56,004 nucleotides of DNA from CAYYYA01 sp964517065 (GTDB lineage Bacteria; Patescibacteriota; Patescibacteriia; UBA1558; 2-01-FULL-52-15): contig CAZFBK010000005.1 of assembly GCA_964517065.1 (NCBI GenBank), forward strand, positions 1 to 56,004. Reading direction: 5' to 3'. Under the pieces are notes generated by a model. The model saw only the letters and a list, made by a program, of their open reading frames with translations, was not told the origin of the DNA and made no database searches. Each line of letters begins with the position of its first letter. Within the stretch, counting starts at the first letter, position 1. The translations under genes and the position numbers were made by a program. Shown piece after piece: positions 23,778 through 31,331 of this stretch.

Positions 23778-25457
23778 TTATTCAGATGTTGCTCTCAAAA
23801 CTTCCTCAATTGTTGTCTTGCCTGACATCACTTTATTCAAACCGTCTTGTAACATGGTTGTCATACCCTGTTTCACTGCTAACTCGCGAATAGTATCAGC
23901 GTTGGTACGAATCATGATCAACTCACGAATTTTATCATCAATAACCAAAAGTTCAAACAAACCAATGCGACCCTTGAAACCGCTTTGGTTACAATGAGCA
24001 CAGCCTGATCCACGATAGACACGAATATCCTGAGTCATGTCAGTTGGAAGTTCATTTTTTAAAATTTCATGACTGTATAAATCTTTTTTTTCAGCGTCCG
24101 TCAGCGTATAACTAACGATACATTGCGTACATAATTTACGAACCAAACGTTGAGCGATGATGATATGAACGGTAGATGCAATCAAAAAAGGTTCTATCTT
24201 CATATCAATCAACCGAGGCAAAGCCGTGGCAGCATCGTTCGTATGGAGCGAGGACAAAACCAAATGCCCGGTCATCGCTGAGTTGACTGCAATACCGGCA
24301 GTCTCTTCATCTCGAATCTCACCTACCATGATAACGTCCGGATCCTGACGCAAGAGGGATCGTAAGCCGGCGGCAAAGGTCAGATTTGTTTTGGGGTCAA
24401 CTTGGATTTGGTTCACTCCTGGAATATCGTATTCAACCGGGTCTTCAATGGTGGAAATATTAATCTCACGTGAATTAATCAGCTGAACCAAGGCGTACAA
24501 TGTTGTAGATTTACCGCTCCCGGTCGGTCCCGTCGAAAGTATCATGCCGTGTGGTTTGGCAATAGCGTCTTTGGCTATGAGTAAATCTCGAGAACTAAAA
24601 CCTAAATCTTCAAGCGTATATTCCTTATTATTCGCAGATAGCAGACGCATCACTACCTTCTCACCGTGTACCGTCGGCAAGATAGAGACACGAACGTCGA
24701 CCTGCACACCGGCAATTTCCATAGAAATTTTTCCGTCTTGTGAGCTTCGATGCTCATCGATGCGTAAGCGACTCAGGATCTTAATACGAGCTACTACCAG
24801 CTCATGCACGGCTTTCGGCAAAGTCAGAACATCATGTAGTATGCCATCTATACGAAATCGCACAATAACATCATTTTTTTGAGGTTCAATATGAATATCG
24901 GAGGCAGTATTATGGTGCGCGTAGGCGATCAGATTGTCGACTATTTTGATGATAGACAAATCTTCTGGCTTGGCATTCTGCACGCGTGAGACATTCAGCT
25001 TGATCATCTCTTCAAACTCATCCTGAATACTTTTGCGGTAGCGGGTCAGAACATCAGTCAAAAGTGATGGCAGGGTATAATATGCTGTAACAGGCTGCCC
25101 TGTTTTCTTTTCTAATAATTTTTTCAATTCATAATTTTCCGGATCAGTCATGGCCACTTTGATACCTTGTGCATCGTGACCAAAGACCACCGCTCCCTGC
25201 CGTACAGCTACTAATTCCGGCAGAATACGTAAAGTCTCATCGCTGATATTTTCTTTTGTCACATCGACGAAAGAGCAGCGGTAGACATTACCAATCAGCT
25301 GACCAAGTTGATTAGCTTTTAATAGGTTTTTTTCTAATAAAATATCGGCCAAAGGTCGTTGTTTACTCGTGGCTGTTGCTTGGGCGGCTTTGAGCGTATC
25401 CGCGTCAATGACACCTACTTTGGTGATAATTTGCTCAAGCTGAGCATCTTGGATCAT
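23778..25457 (-). CDS. pilB: Type IV pilus extension ATPase PilB
   Basis: Hexameric GspE/PilB motor that powers pilus assembly from the cytoplasmic face. 559 residues. An N-terminal MshEN-type domain (1-140) is followed by the ATPase: Walker A GPTGSGKST, the aspartate box (STIEDPVEYDIPGVNQIQV), Walker B DPDVIMVGEIRDEETA and the histidine box GHLVLSSLHTNDA. A late zinc module has CTQC and CAHC. No retraction ATPase (PilT) is in the window. It is transcribed with the response regulator upstream (32-nt gap) and pilC downstream. Confidence 0.96.
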   Translation of the reverse strand: MIQDAQLEQIITKVGVIDADTLKAAQATATSKQRPLADILLEKNLLKANQLGQLIGNVYRCSFVDVTKENISDETLRILPELVAVRQGAVVFGHDAQGIKVAMTDPENYELKKLLEKKTGQPVTAYYTLPSLLTDVLTRYRKSIQDEFEEMIKLNVSRVQNAKPEDLSIIKIVDNLIAYAHHNTASDIHIEPQKNDVIVRFRIDGILHDVLTLPKAVHELVVARIKILSRLRIDEHRSSQDGKISMEIAGVQVDVRVSILPTVHGEKVVMRLLSANNKEYTLEDLGFSSRDLLIAKDAIAKPHGMILSTGPTGSGKSTTLYALVQLINSREINISTIEDPVEYDIPGVNQIQVDPKTNLTFAAGLRSLLRQDPDVIMVGEIRDEETAGIAVNSAMTGHLVLSSLHTNDAATALPRLIDMKIEPFLIASTVHIIIAQRLVRKLCTQCIVSYTLTDAEKKDLYSHEILKNELPTDMTQDIRVYRGSGCAHCNQSGFKGRIGLFELLVIDDKIRELIMIRTNADTIRELAVKQGMTTMLQDGLNKVMSGKTTIEEVLRATSE

Positions 25458-25489
25458 GAATTTTATTTTTGTTCTATTTGCACGAAATA

Positions 25490-25888
25490 TTAGACCGTTT
25501 GATTCAAACCTGACGATATATGACTCATAATAATCTGATACATGCTGTCAAAATTTGTCGTGTCTTTGTTGAGATAATCGACCGCTCCCAGAGCCCGCGC
25601 TTTTGCTTGGTCTTCCGGCTGCACGAGATGGCTAAATACAATTACCGGAATTTTGCTAATTAACCCCTGATTTTTTAACTCCGTCAGCACTTCAAAACCG
25701 TTTTTTTTTGGCATAATGACGTCTAAAACTACTATATCTGGTTTTTCACTGATTATTTTTGCTAATCCCTCCTCCCCATCCTGTGCCAGAAGTACTTGCC
25801 AACCTCGTTCTATCCAATCACTAGAGTATATTTTACGAATAAACTCATCGTCATCAATCATTAATATTTTCAACGTATTCATAAACAT
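25490..25888 (-). CDS. Single-domain response regulator (CheY/PilH-like)
   Basis: 132 residues, a receiver domain only. The acidic pocket is D12-D14 (MIDDDEF) and the phospho-acceptor is D56 (VVLDVIMP). The switch serine sits in VIVFSH and the lysine in NKD. There is no output domain, so it should act by protein contact, as CheY or PilG/PilH do. It is the first gene of the pilus operon, which suggests it controls pilus activity. ATG codons exist at 25888 and 25882. No histidine kinase is in the window. Confidence 0.9.
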   Translation of the reverse strand: MFMNTLKILMIDDDEFIRKIYSSDWIERGWQVLLAQDGEEGLAKIISEKPDIVVLDVIMPKKNGFEVLTELKNQGLISKIPVIVFSHLVQPEDQAKARALGAVDYLNKDTTNFDSMYQIIMSHISSGLNQTV

Positions 25889-25911
25889 TCAGTGGTTGTA
25901 ACTATGACATA

Positions 25912-25940
25912 ATTATACAATCTTTAGGCCATAAAAACAA
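25912..25940 (-). promoter_or_regulatory. Pilus operon promoter
   Basis: TTGTTT, 17-bp spacer, TATAAT; the -10 box ends 23 nt before the ATG at 25888. It should drive the 10.7-kb run from the response regulator to pilM, in which gaps are 2-43 nt. Confidence 0.7.
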
Positions 25941-25956
25941 TACTAAATGAACTTTC

Positions 25957-26391
25957 TTAGCTCACTAAGATCTCATCGTCAGTCTCCAGAACACAACTCC
26001 CTACAAACCAGTGATTACCTCGAGAACGAAGATAATAGAGACTAGCCTGCGACAGATTGCGATCAGGGTCTTGCGGTAAAACACGGAGGTATGGCGCCAA
26101 AACTGCCGAGATAGTATTGACCGGTAATTGCTGACGTAACGCTGAGCAATATAACTGCCCAGATCCAGAACCGACGATGAAGACTTGATCCCAATCATTA
26201 GCTACATCTGGAGAATCTCGAAATAAAGATTTTAGAGCCTGCGCCAAGACACGACTGTCTGAACGACGCAGCTCATTTTGATAGTACCGATGCTGATACA
26301 AAGCAGTTCGGATATCAAAAAAAAGCACTATCACGACTGTTACGATAGCCAACCAGACCATCCCCAATCGTCGCTGAGAGTCAGACTTCAT
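25957..26391 (-). CDS. Membrane protein with a pilin-like head but no prepilin signal
   Basis: 144 residues from the ATG that overlaps the upstream stop by 4 nt (ATGA); a longer frame to 26427 is rejected. One membrane segment at about 10-28 (MVWLAIVTVVIVLFF) is preceded by a basic stretch, but there is no glycine-phenylalanine cleavage site or +5 glutamate. The C-terminal half (YLRVLPQDP, then SLYYLRSRG, then VGSCVLET) matches the pattern of the major pilin tail (YLPTIPQDP, GYYIYRSQPG, VGACLPY). It may be an uncleaved pilin relative or a non-assembling partner. It is the last gene of the four-gene operon. Confidence 0.7.
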   Translation of the reverse strand: MKSDSQRRLGMVWLAIVTVVIVLFFDIRTALYQHRYYQNELRRSDSRVLAQALKSLFRDSPDVANDWDQVFIVGSGSGQLYCSALRQQLPVNTISAVLAPYLRVLPQDPDRNLSQASLYYLRSRGNHWFVGSCVLETDDEILVS

Positions 26392-27422
26392 CTTGCTGAT
26401 TGCATAATTTGTTTGGCGGCATTCCAATAGCTATCATCTCCCTGGAGCAACCGAGCATACCACCATTCTGCTCCCCAAAAATAAGTAGCAGAAAAACCAG
26501 TACGACGAGCGACTTCCGCGTTGGTAAAGAGCTGTTCAATCGGAAAGGATCTTTGAATTTCTTCGTCTGTCAAATCACCCATTGACCTACCAGCTGTGGG
26601 CCAAGGTTCAGCTTGTAACTCCGCTATAATAGTTTTATTCAAATCCAAATGACGAAAGGAGGCTTTCCACCTGTAGAACCAGTCTGGCCAAGGAGAATAG
26701 GTATATCCAAGCTGAGGGTTCCAAGCGACACGATACATCGTAGTGCCAATGCTATCAGATAGCTGACTCACCTGCCCCCAGGTACTAAATTCACCGCTAT
26801 CAGTCAGCAAAACCGGACGAGCTGAATCCTGTTGACGGATAGTTTTGATAACAGAAGCCAAATACTCTTGATCCCCTTTAGGACAGATACCAAACCAATC
26901 TACAAAGTACTCATTCTCAGCTTGCCAACTGATGACGGATCTTTCCGACTGATAACGCTGAACCACTTGACGAACCATCGCCAACTCCCGATCTCGCAAA
27001 GTTTGTTCTGGCAAACCAACGGTCCAGTCAGGCGCATGGCACTCGGGCCAGCGTGGCAGACGTCGTCCAACAGCAAGGATAAATTTCACATCTCGCTTCT
27101 GCCCTTCAGAAACCATCCAATCATAGTCAGCGTAATCAAAAGAATTCTCCGTTGCTTCAATGTCGGACCAATACACCGGCAGACGAATGAATCGCACTTT
27201 GAGATCGTCAAGCATAGCCACATAGGCCTGCCGCCAATCTAAGCCAAGATCTTCAGCATACGATTTGGAAAAGGTTATACCCCAGACATACTCTTTGTTC
27301 GCTTCCGGCTGAAATTTCAAAAAATGACGATCAATTTTAAAAAAATACCACAGACCACCTATGACTATCAACACAAAAAGCAGCCCAACTGTTATTGCTC
27401 TCACTGAGAAATGTCGTTTCAT
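26388..27422 (-). CDS. Membrane-anchored clan GH-A glycoside hydrolase-like protein
   Basis: 344 residues. An N-terminal signal anchor (about 8-26, ITVGLLFVLIVIGGLWYFF) places the rest outside the cell. The rest fits a TIM-barrel glycosidase: VRFIRLPVYWSDIEATENSFDY early, the probable acid/base glutamate in SWQAENEYF, and the probable nucleophile in TIIAELQAEPW near the end. This spacing is typical of GH5-like families. The substrate is unknown. It overlaps the next gene by 4 nt and follows the EamA gene by 2 nt. Confidence 0.78.
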   Translation of the reverse strand: MKRHFSVRAITVGLLFVLIVIGGLWYFFKIDRHFLKFQPEANKEYVWGITFSKSYAEDLGLDWRQAYVAMLDDLKVRFIRLPVYWSDIEATENSFDYADYDWMVSEGQKRDVKFILAVGRRLPRWPECHAPDWTVGLPEQTLRDRELAMVRQVVQRYQSERSVISWQAENEYFVDWFGICPKGDQEYLASVIKTIRQQDSARPVLLTDSGEFSTWGQVSQLSDSIGTTMYRVAWNPQLGYTYSPWPDWFYRWKASFRHLDLNKTIIAELQAEPWPTAGRSMGDLTDEEIQRSFPIEQLFTNAEVARRTGFSATYFWGAEWWYARLLQGDDSYWNAAKQIMQSAR

Positions 27423-27424
27423 TA

Positions 27425-28378
27425 TTAAATAAAATAAAACCCGACACCGATCAAAATCAGTGCCAAAACCTTAAGAATAATAATCTGCATACCTAAACTT
27501 TCTTTCAATAAGTGCGGGTGTTTCCAGCTGGCTAATGCCGCTAATAGTAAGATAAAACCGTATTGTGCTCCTTGAAGTGCCAAAATAATAGACAACTTGC
27601 TCTCGGCTAAGCGAATAGCATAATTTTGTCCCAAAAAACCAACAGCAGCTAATGCTTGATTACCAATCAAACCAAAGCGCATCTTCCAACCCATACTTTT
27701 AAAAGGGTGTGCCACCAACTGGCGATTACGCTTCCAAAAAAACATAATGATCAAAACCAACAGTGTACCGACCCGAGGCCAGACAATACCATTAATAAAA
27801 GTGGTATCGAGTCCATAGGGTGAATACGTTTGATGGGAAAAAATATACTGTGTCATGAGGAAAAAAACAGCGAATGACAACCCGGCGGATAGAGACCAAA
27901 GAAACCACACAGAAGAACCTTTCTTGGTCTTTTTTGTCCGCTCTGGAGGCATAATACTCATCAACACCGTACCTCCTAGTAGTAATGCAAAAGCTATAAG
28001 AGTGCGAGAATCAAAATGCTCAATCCCGAAACCGTAGGAAATAATAAAGGTGATCAATGGTGTCGAGCCTCCAATGACAGGGACGACTCGAGACGTCTCT
28101 CCTATTTGTAATGCCTTGTACAATAAGGCTAAAGACAGGGTAAATAAAGCACCGTTAATCAGGCAAATCGCGAGCCAATACCAGCCAATCCAAGTGGCGG
28201 CCGGCGCTGCTAAAAAAACAACCAGACTAAGAGCACTGACCCAAATCACATAAAATGTGCTACTAGCAACAACTTTTGATAAAAAAAACTTATCCACCAG
28301 TGTACTGATGGCTAAAATAGCGTAGGAAACCAGGATGACAACAACCCAGGAAATCATTATTTTTTTTGTTCCAACCAA
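27425..28378 (-). CDS. EamA/DMT-superfamily transporter
   Basis: 317 residues, with about ten hydrophobic segments in two repeats, as in EamA drug/metabolite transporters. One repeat ends with VVPVIGGSTPLITFIISYGFG and LLLGGTVLMSI, the other with LALQGAQYGFILLLAAL and the final LALILIGVGFYFI. It should move a small molecule, possibly a sugar or nucleotide-sugar, across the cytoplasmic membrane. The substrate is not determinable. It overlaps the STAS-like gene by 22 nt. Confidence 0.88.
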   Translation of the reverse strand: MVGTKKIMISWVVVILVSYAILAISTLVDKFFLSKVVASSTFYVIWVSALSLVVFLAAPAATWIGWYWLAICLINGALFTLSLALLYKALQIGETSRVVPVIGGSTPLITFIISYGFGIEHFDSRTLIAFALLLGGTVLMSIMPPERTKKTKKGSSVWFLWSLSAGLSFAVFFLMTQYIFSHQTYSPYGLDTTFINGIVWPRVGTLLVLIIMFFWKRNRQLVAHPFKSMGWKMRFGLIGNQALAAVGFLGQNYAIRLAESKLSIILALQGAQYGFILLLAALASWKHPHLLKESLGMQIIILKVLALILIGVGFYFI

Positions 28379-28728
28379 ATCAAAGCTTCTGACTGACTAT
28401 TGAACAGTTTAATATTCAAACCGCCCGCCAGCTTCGAAATAAATGCTACTGCCAACTTCATCCTCCAAGAAAACCCGTAAACAGCAATTTTATCAAAGCT
28501 ATATTTTTTCCCAGCGTTACCGATAATTTTCTTTTGTTCTAAATTCGGAATTTCAGCCCGAGAAACATCAACTAGTAACGACATTGGCTGTGTTTTGCTA
28601 CCTTGTGCCAATTCTAAAATTTTTTTTACGTCTCGTTTGCTGGCAACGGTATCACCTTGAGGATCCGCAGGAGACCAAAGAATGATATGTGACTGGAACA
28701 GCGTTACTTGATCGAGTTTTTTTTCCAT
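28357..28728 (-). CDS. SpoIIAA/STAS-like small protein
   Basis: 123 residues, soluble. The pattern matches SpoIIAA-like proteins: a first beta strand (HIILWSPADPQG), a helix with KRDVKKILELAQG, LLVDVSRAEIP, FDKIAVYGFSWRMKLAVAFI and FNSQSEALIWLEQ. Family members bind lipids or act in stress or regulatory contexts. It is the first gene of the operon with the EamA transporter and glycosidase, and it overlaps EamA by 22 nt. The role is inferred only from family. Confidence 0.72.
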   Translation of the reverse strand: MEKKLDQVTLFQSHIILWSPADPQGDTVASKRDVKKILELAQGSKTQPMSLLVDVSRAEIPNLEQKKIIGNAGKKYSFDKIAVYGFSWRMKLAVAFISKLAGGLNIKLFNSQSEALIWLEQKK

Positions 28729-28734
28729 AATCTA

Positions 28735-28743
28735 AGTATATCA
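28735..28743 (-). promoter_or_regulatory. Extended -10 promoter, leaderless
   Basis: TGA-TATACT, followed by 6 nt and the ATG at 28728. It is the same nonamer as the corA promoter. Confidence 0.68.
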
Positions 28744-28750
28744 CATCTAC

Positions 28751-30019
28751 TTAGAGAGATTCTATAATTTCTCTGAGAGGCGCCATCAGTGAAGATGTGT
28801 ATTCACTTGCAGTAATTTGACTCACCGCTCTCAGCGCATTGAGCGGTTTCTTATCATCACGCTGGTACCGACGGGGATAATGTTTCTCTACACTGCCATT
28901 AGGCAAGATATAGATCCCTTGCTGTTTCAAGCCCTCTATGAGATATTGCTGATTATTTTTGCGGCGGTGCTGGCCAGACAGATACTCCATTGACCAAGCG
29001 TCGAGTGCGTCTAAGTCCAACATAATGACGTAAGGAATATGAAACCGCTGCAATAAACCCATATAAATATCCATATTGCCTTTGCCGTGTGCCTCCATAA
29101 CTTTGATTTCCAAAGCGCCTCGATAGAAACGGTCGATCAGTCCCCGCATGAGCAAACGGTCTGAGACGCCCTCCACCATCAAAACCTTGTCCGCGAAAAA
29201 TATTTCCAGATTGTCGGCGTTTAACTCTTGGGTTAGACGTTCACGGGGGATGTTCTTGATGCTCCTATCCAGACCGTAGACCAACGTACCCTCAGCTGGA
29301 GAACGGACAACTCTAAAGACATTGAACAAGGTCTGAGGTTGTATACAGAGCGGAGAATGTGTGCTGAGAATGATTTGATTCGTCACCTTGGTACTGAGAA
29401 CCTTCAACAATCGCTTGATCAGACCCGGATGTAGATGGGTCTCTGGCTCGTCTAATAATACCACTGGATAATCCGGATGCAGGGCATAGAGCAAAATAAT
29501 AAAGATTTTTTGGAAGCCGCTCCCCAGTCGCTCTAAGAGTATCGTATGATCTCCTTCATTGACTGAAGGTTGGCCTGTCTGCCAATCAACATCGAGAATT
29601 GAATGCTCCGAAGCCATACCGGGAAAATATAAGGCAAAAAGCTTATTCAAGAGTTCGTACTGCTTAGGTGCGCGCTCATACAAAGCCCGATAGTCTTCGG
29701 CAACTTGTTCGAAATCCCATGGCTCGTCAGCCAAAATGCGTTTCATCTGTGGCTTGAAGCTTTTGGGCTGAGCTGCCACCTGATAGCCATTAGCAAAAAC
29801 CTTTTCTCCTCGATCAAAAGTGACCGTCAAATGACTACGATAATGATGAAGTCTTTCAGGATCTTTGGTTGGATTACAGACGAAATCGATAGCGTCAAGA
29901 ATATTGGTCTTACCGCAATTATTCTGACCAATAAAAATAGTAAGTGTTGGTGATAACTCCAACTGCATTTTTTTCAGAACACTTTTGTATGAGACGATCT
30001 CTAAGCTACGAATAGCCAT
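28751..30019 (-). CDS. OLD-family ATP-dependent nuclease (AAA plus TOPRIM)
   Basis: 422 residues. The ABC-type ATPase half has Walker A GQNNCGKT at 31-38, a shortened middle, a signature-like GSGFQKIFIILLYAL, Walker B VVLLDEPETHLHP and the H-loop LSTHSPL. The C-terminal TOPRIM half has MVEGVSDRLLM and VIMLDLDALDAW. This is the class 1 OLD layout. Known relatives are DNA nucleases in phage defence or repair. No partner such as GajB lies next to it; it stands alone with its own leaderless promoter. A defence role is possible but not shown. Confidence 0.88.
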   Translation of the reverse strand: MAIRSLEIVSYKSVLKKMQLELSPTLTIFIGQNNCGKTNILDAIDFVCNPTKDPERLHHYRSHLTVTFDRGEKVFANGYQVAAQPKSFKPQMKRILADEPWDFEQVAEDYRALYERAPKQYELLNKLFALYFPGMASEHSILDVDWQTGQPSVNEGDHTILLERLGSGFQKIFIILLYALHPDYPVVLLDEPETHLHPGLIKRLLKVLSTKVTNQIILSTHSPLCIQPQTLFNVFRVVRSPAEGTLVYGLDRSIKNIPRERLTQELNADNLEIFFADKVLMVEGVSDRLLMRGLIDRFYRGALEIKVMEAHGKGNMDIYMGLLQRFHIPYVIMLDLDALDAWSMEYLSGQHRRKNNQQYLIEGLKQQGIYILPNGSVEKHYPRRYQRDDKKPLNALRAVSQITASEYTSSLMAPLREIIESL

Positions 30020-30027
30020 ATACTATC

Positions 30028-30036
30028 AGTATAACA
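30028..30036 (-). promoter_or_regulatory. Extended -10 promoter fused to the upstream terminator
   Basis: TGT-TATACT on the minus strand. It begins 1 nt after the terminator T-run (30038-30042) and ends 8 nt before the ATG at 30019. Confidence 0.68.
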
Positions 30037-30037
30037 C

Positions 30038-30065
30038 AAAAACCAGACCGGTTGAGACGATCTGG
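30038..30065 (-). terminator. Terminator of the CAP-domain gene
   Basis: Stem CCAGA/TCTGG extended by CG pairs after a mismatch, then five T on the minus strand. Confidence 0.72.
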
Positions 30066-30086
30066 CTCTGAATGACAATCACTAGA

Positions 30087-31256
30087 TTAACGACTGATAC
30101 CTAAAATTGATACTACTCCATTGACTAATTCAAATCCATGCCAACTCAATGCCCAGAGTGATCCTGCTAGGACAACTAGGAAAAAGCTAGCAATGATTGC
30201 TGAATGGTGTTGCACGCGGAAAGAGACAAAAATATTCACTGCCGCCAGCATCAGGAAAGCAATAAAGGCTAAGAAATAAAAATTAGTACTCCAGGAGAAA
30301 AGATGCGCCATCCAACTGTTGGACTGAGTAGCAACAGTTGATACAGTTTCAGCCGGAATAGTTGTCTCCACACCCTCTACTTGAGTGGGTGAGACTGGGG
30401 TAACAGCTCCTAAAGCTGTAGAGCTAGCCGTGCTGGTAGTCTGAGTGATGGCAGTGTCCGGTGGTTTCAACCGGGTATCAACAGGTTTGACACTTGGTTT
30501 GACGACGGGCGCAGTAGCCACTGGTAAGGGTTTTTGAAGTGCGACGGTTGGTTTCGGTGTGGTTTCTGGAGAAACTACAACTATTTTTGCTGTCTTCAAT
30601 GAGGCATAAAAAACAACCATAATATTCGTCTGTCGACCGTCTAATTGTCCGCTGACTGTAGCAATACCAATATCACGATAGGCCGGATTACGTACGTTTT
30701 TGTCATGACTCGCACTCAGCTTGAACGCATCGAGAACTGCCTTGGCGGTGACGAAATCAGCGGCCAAATTCTCACCAAAATGGTCATAGTTATACTGATT
30801 ACTATTCACCCACTCCCACGGTTTCTTGCCTTCGGGTGTATAGTGACTAAAATAATTACGATCAATCATATCCTGAGCCCGCACTCGTGCTACCTCGTCC
30901 AGATAGCTGTTACGGACCAGGGGGTGATCGCCTAAGCTAACACGATATTCATTTGTCAGTGTTAGCATCTCATTCTCAACTGATGGCGATAACCAAGCCC
31001 CTGCTGGTGTCACTGAAAAGACGATCAATACCAAAGTCAACTTGAGAACCAAAAGTCCACCAGCAATTGTCCGTACGGAATGCTTATGCCAAATTTTTGG
31101 CTTATGATTATTACCATGATGAGGGACATAATAATCATGAAAAACATGAAAAGCATTTTCCAGATGCGTCCAGATGGTTGCACGTTGAGCTGACCGCTGA
31201 TAACGGCTTCGTGAAGGAGATGATAATCGATGGTGTAGTTTAGACCTTGATTTCAT
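30087..31256 (-). CDS. CAP-domain (SCP/PR1) membrane protein
   Basis: 389 residues from the ATG at 31256 (a TTG two codons upstream is less likely). The first 60 residues are basic and rich in histidine and serine and probably cytoplasmic. A membrane segment (about 69-90) follows. The CAP domain (about 100-225) shows LTNEYRVSLGDHPLVRN, YFSHYTPEGKKPWEWV, GENLAADF, SASHDKNVRNPAYRDIGIA and VVFYAS. A long P/T/V-rich linker and two or three C-terminal membrane segments follow. CAP proteins of this bacterial type (YkwD-like) are extracellular and of uncertain activity. The double membrane anchoring is unusual. Confidence 0.87.
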   Translation of the reverse strand: MKSRSKLHHRLSSPSRSRYQRSAQRATIWTHLENAFHVFHDYYVPHHGNNHKPKIWHKHSVRTIAGGLLVLKLTLVLIVFSVTPAGAWLSPSVENEMLTLTNEYRVSLGDHPLVRNSYLDEVARVRAQDMIDRNYFSHYTPEGKKPWEWVNSNQYNYDHFGENLAADFVTAKAVLDAFKLSASHDKNVRNPAYRDIGIATVSGQLDGRQTNIMVVFYASLKTAKIVVVSPETTPKPTVALQKPLPVATAPVVKPSVKPVDTRLKPPDTAITQTTSTASSTALGAVTPVSPTQVEGVETTIPAETVSTVATQSNSWMAHLFSWSTNFYFLAFIAFLMLAAVNIFVSFRVQHHSAIIASFFLVVLAGSLWALSWHGFELVNGVVSILGISR

Positions 31257-31271
31257 ACACAATATGAAAAT

Positions 31272-31280
31272 AGTATATCA
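31272..31280 (-). promoter_or_regulatory. Extended -10 promoter fused to a terminator
   Basis: TGA-TATACT on the minus strand. Its first T is the last base of the terminator T-run at 31280-31285. It leaves a leader of about 8 nt before the ATG at 31256, or none if TTG at 31262 is used. Confidence 0.66.
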
Positions 31281-31308
31281 AAAAAGAGACGTTTTGTCAA
31301 ACATCTCT
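31280..31308 (-). terminator. Terminator of the dockerin-like protein gene
   Basis: Stem AGAGA-x-GTTT / AAAC-x-TCTCT with one mismatch, followed by six T on the minus strand. Confidence 0.75.
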
Positions 31309-31331
31309 CTCTTGATTTCATCTGATAAAGA

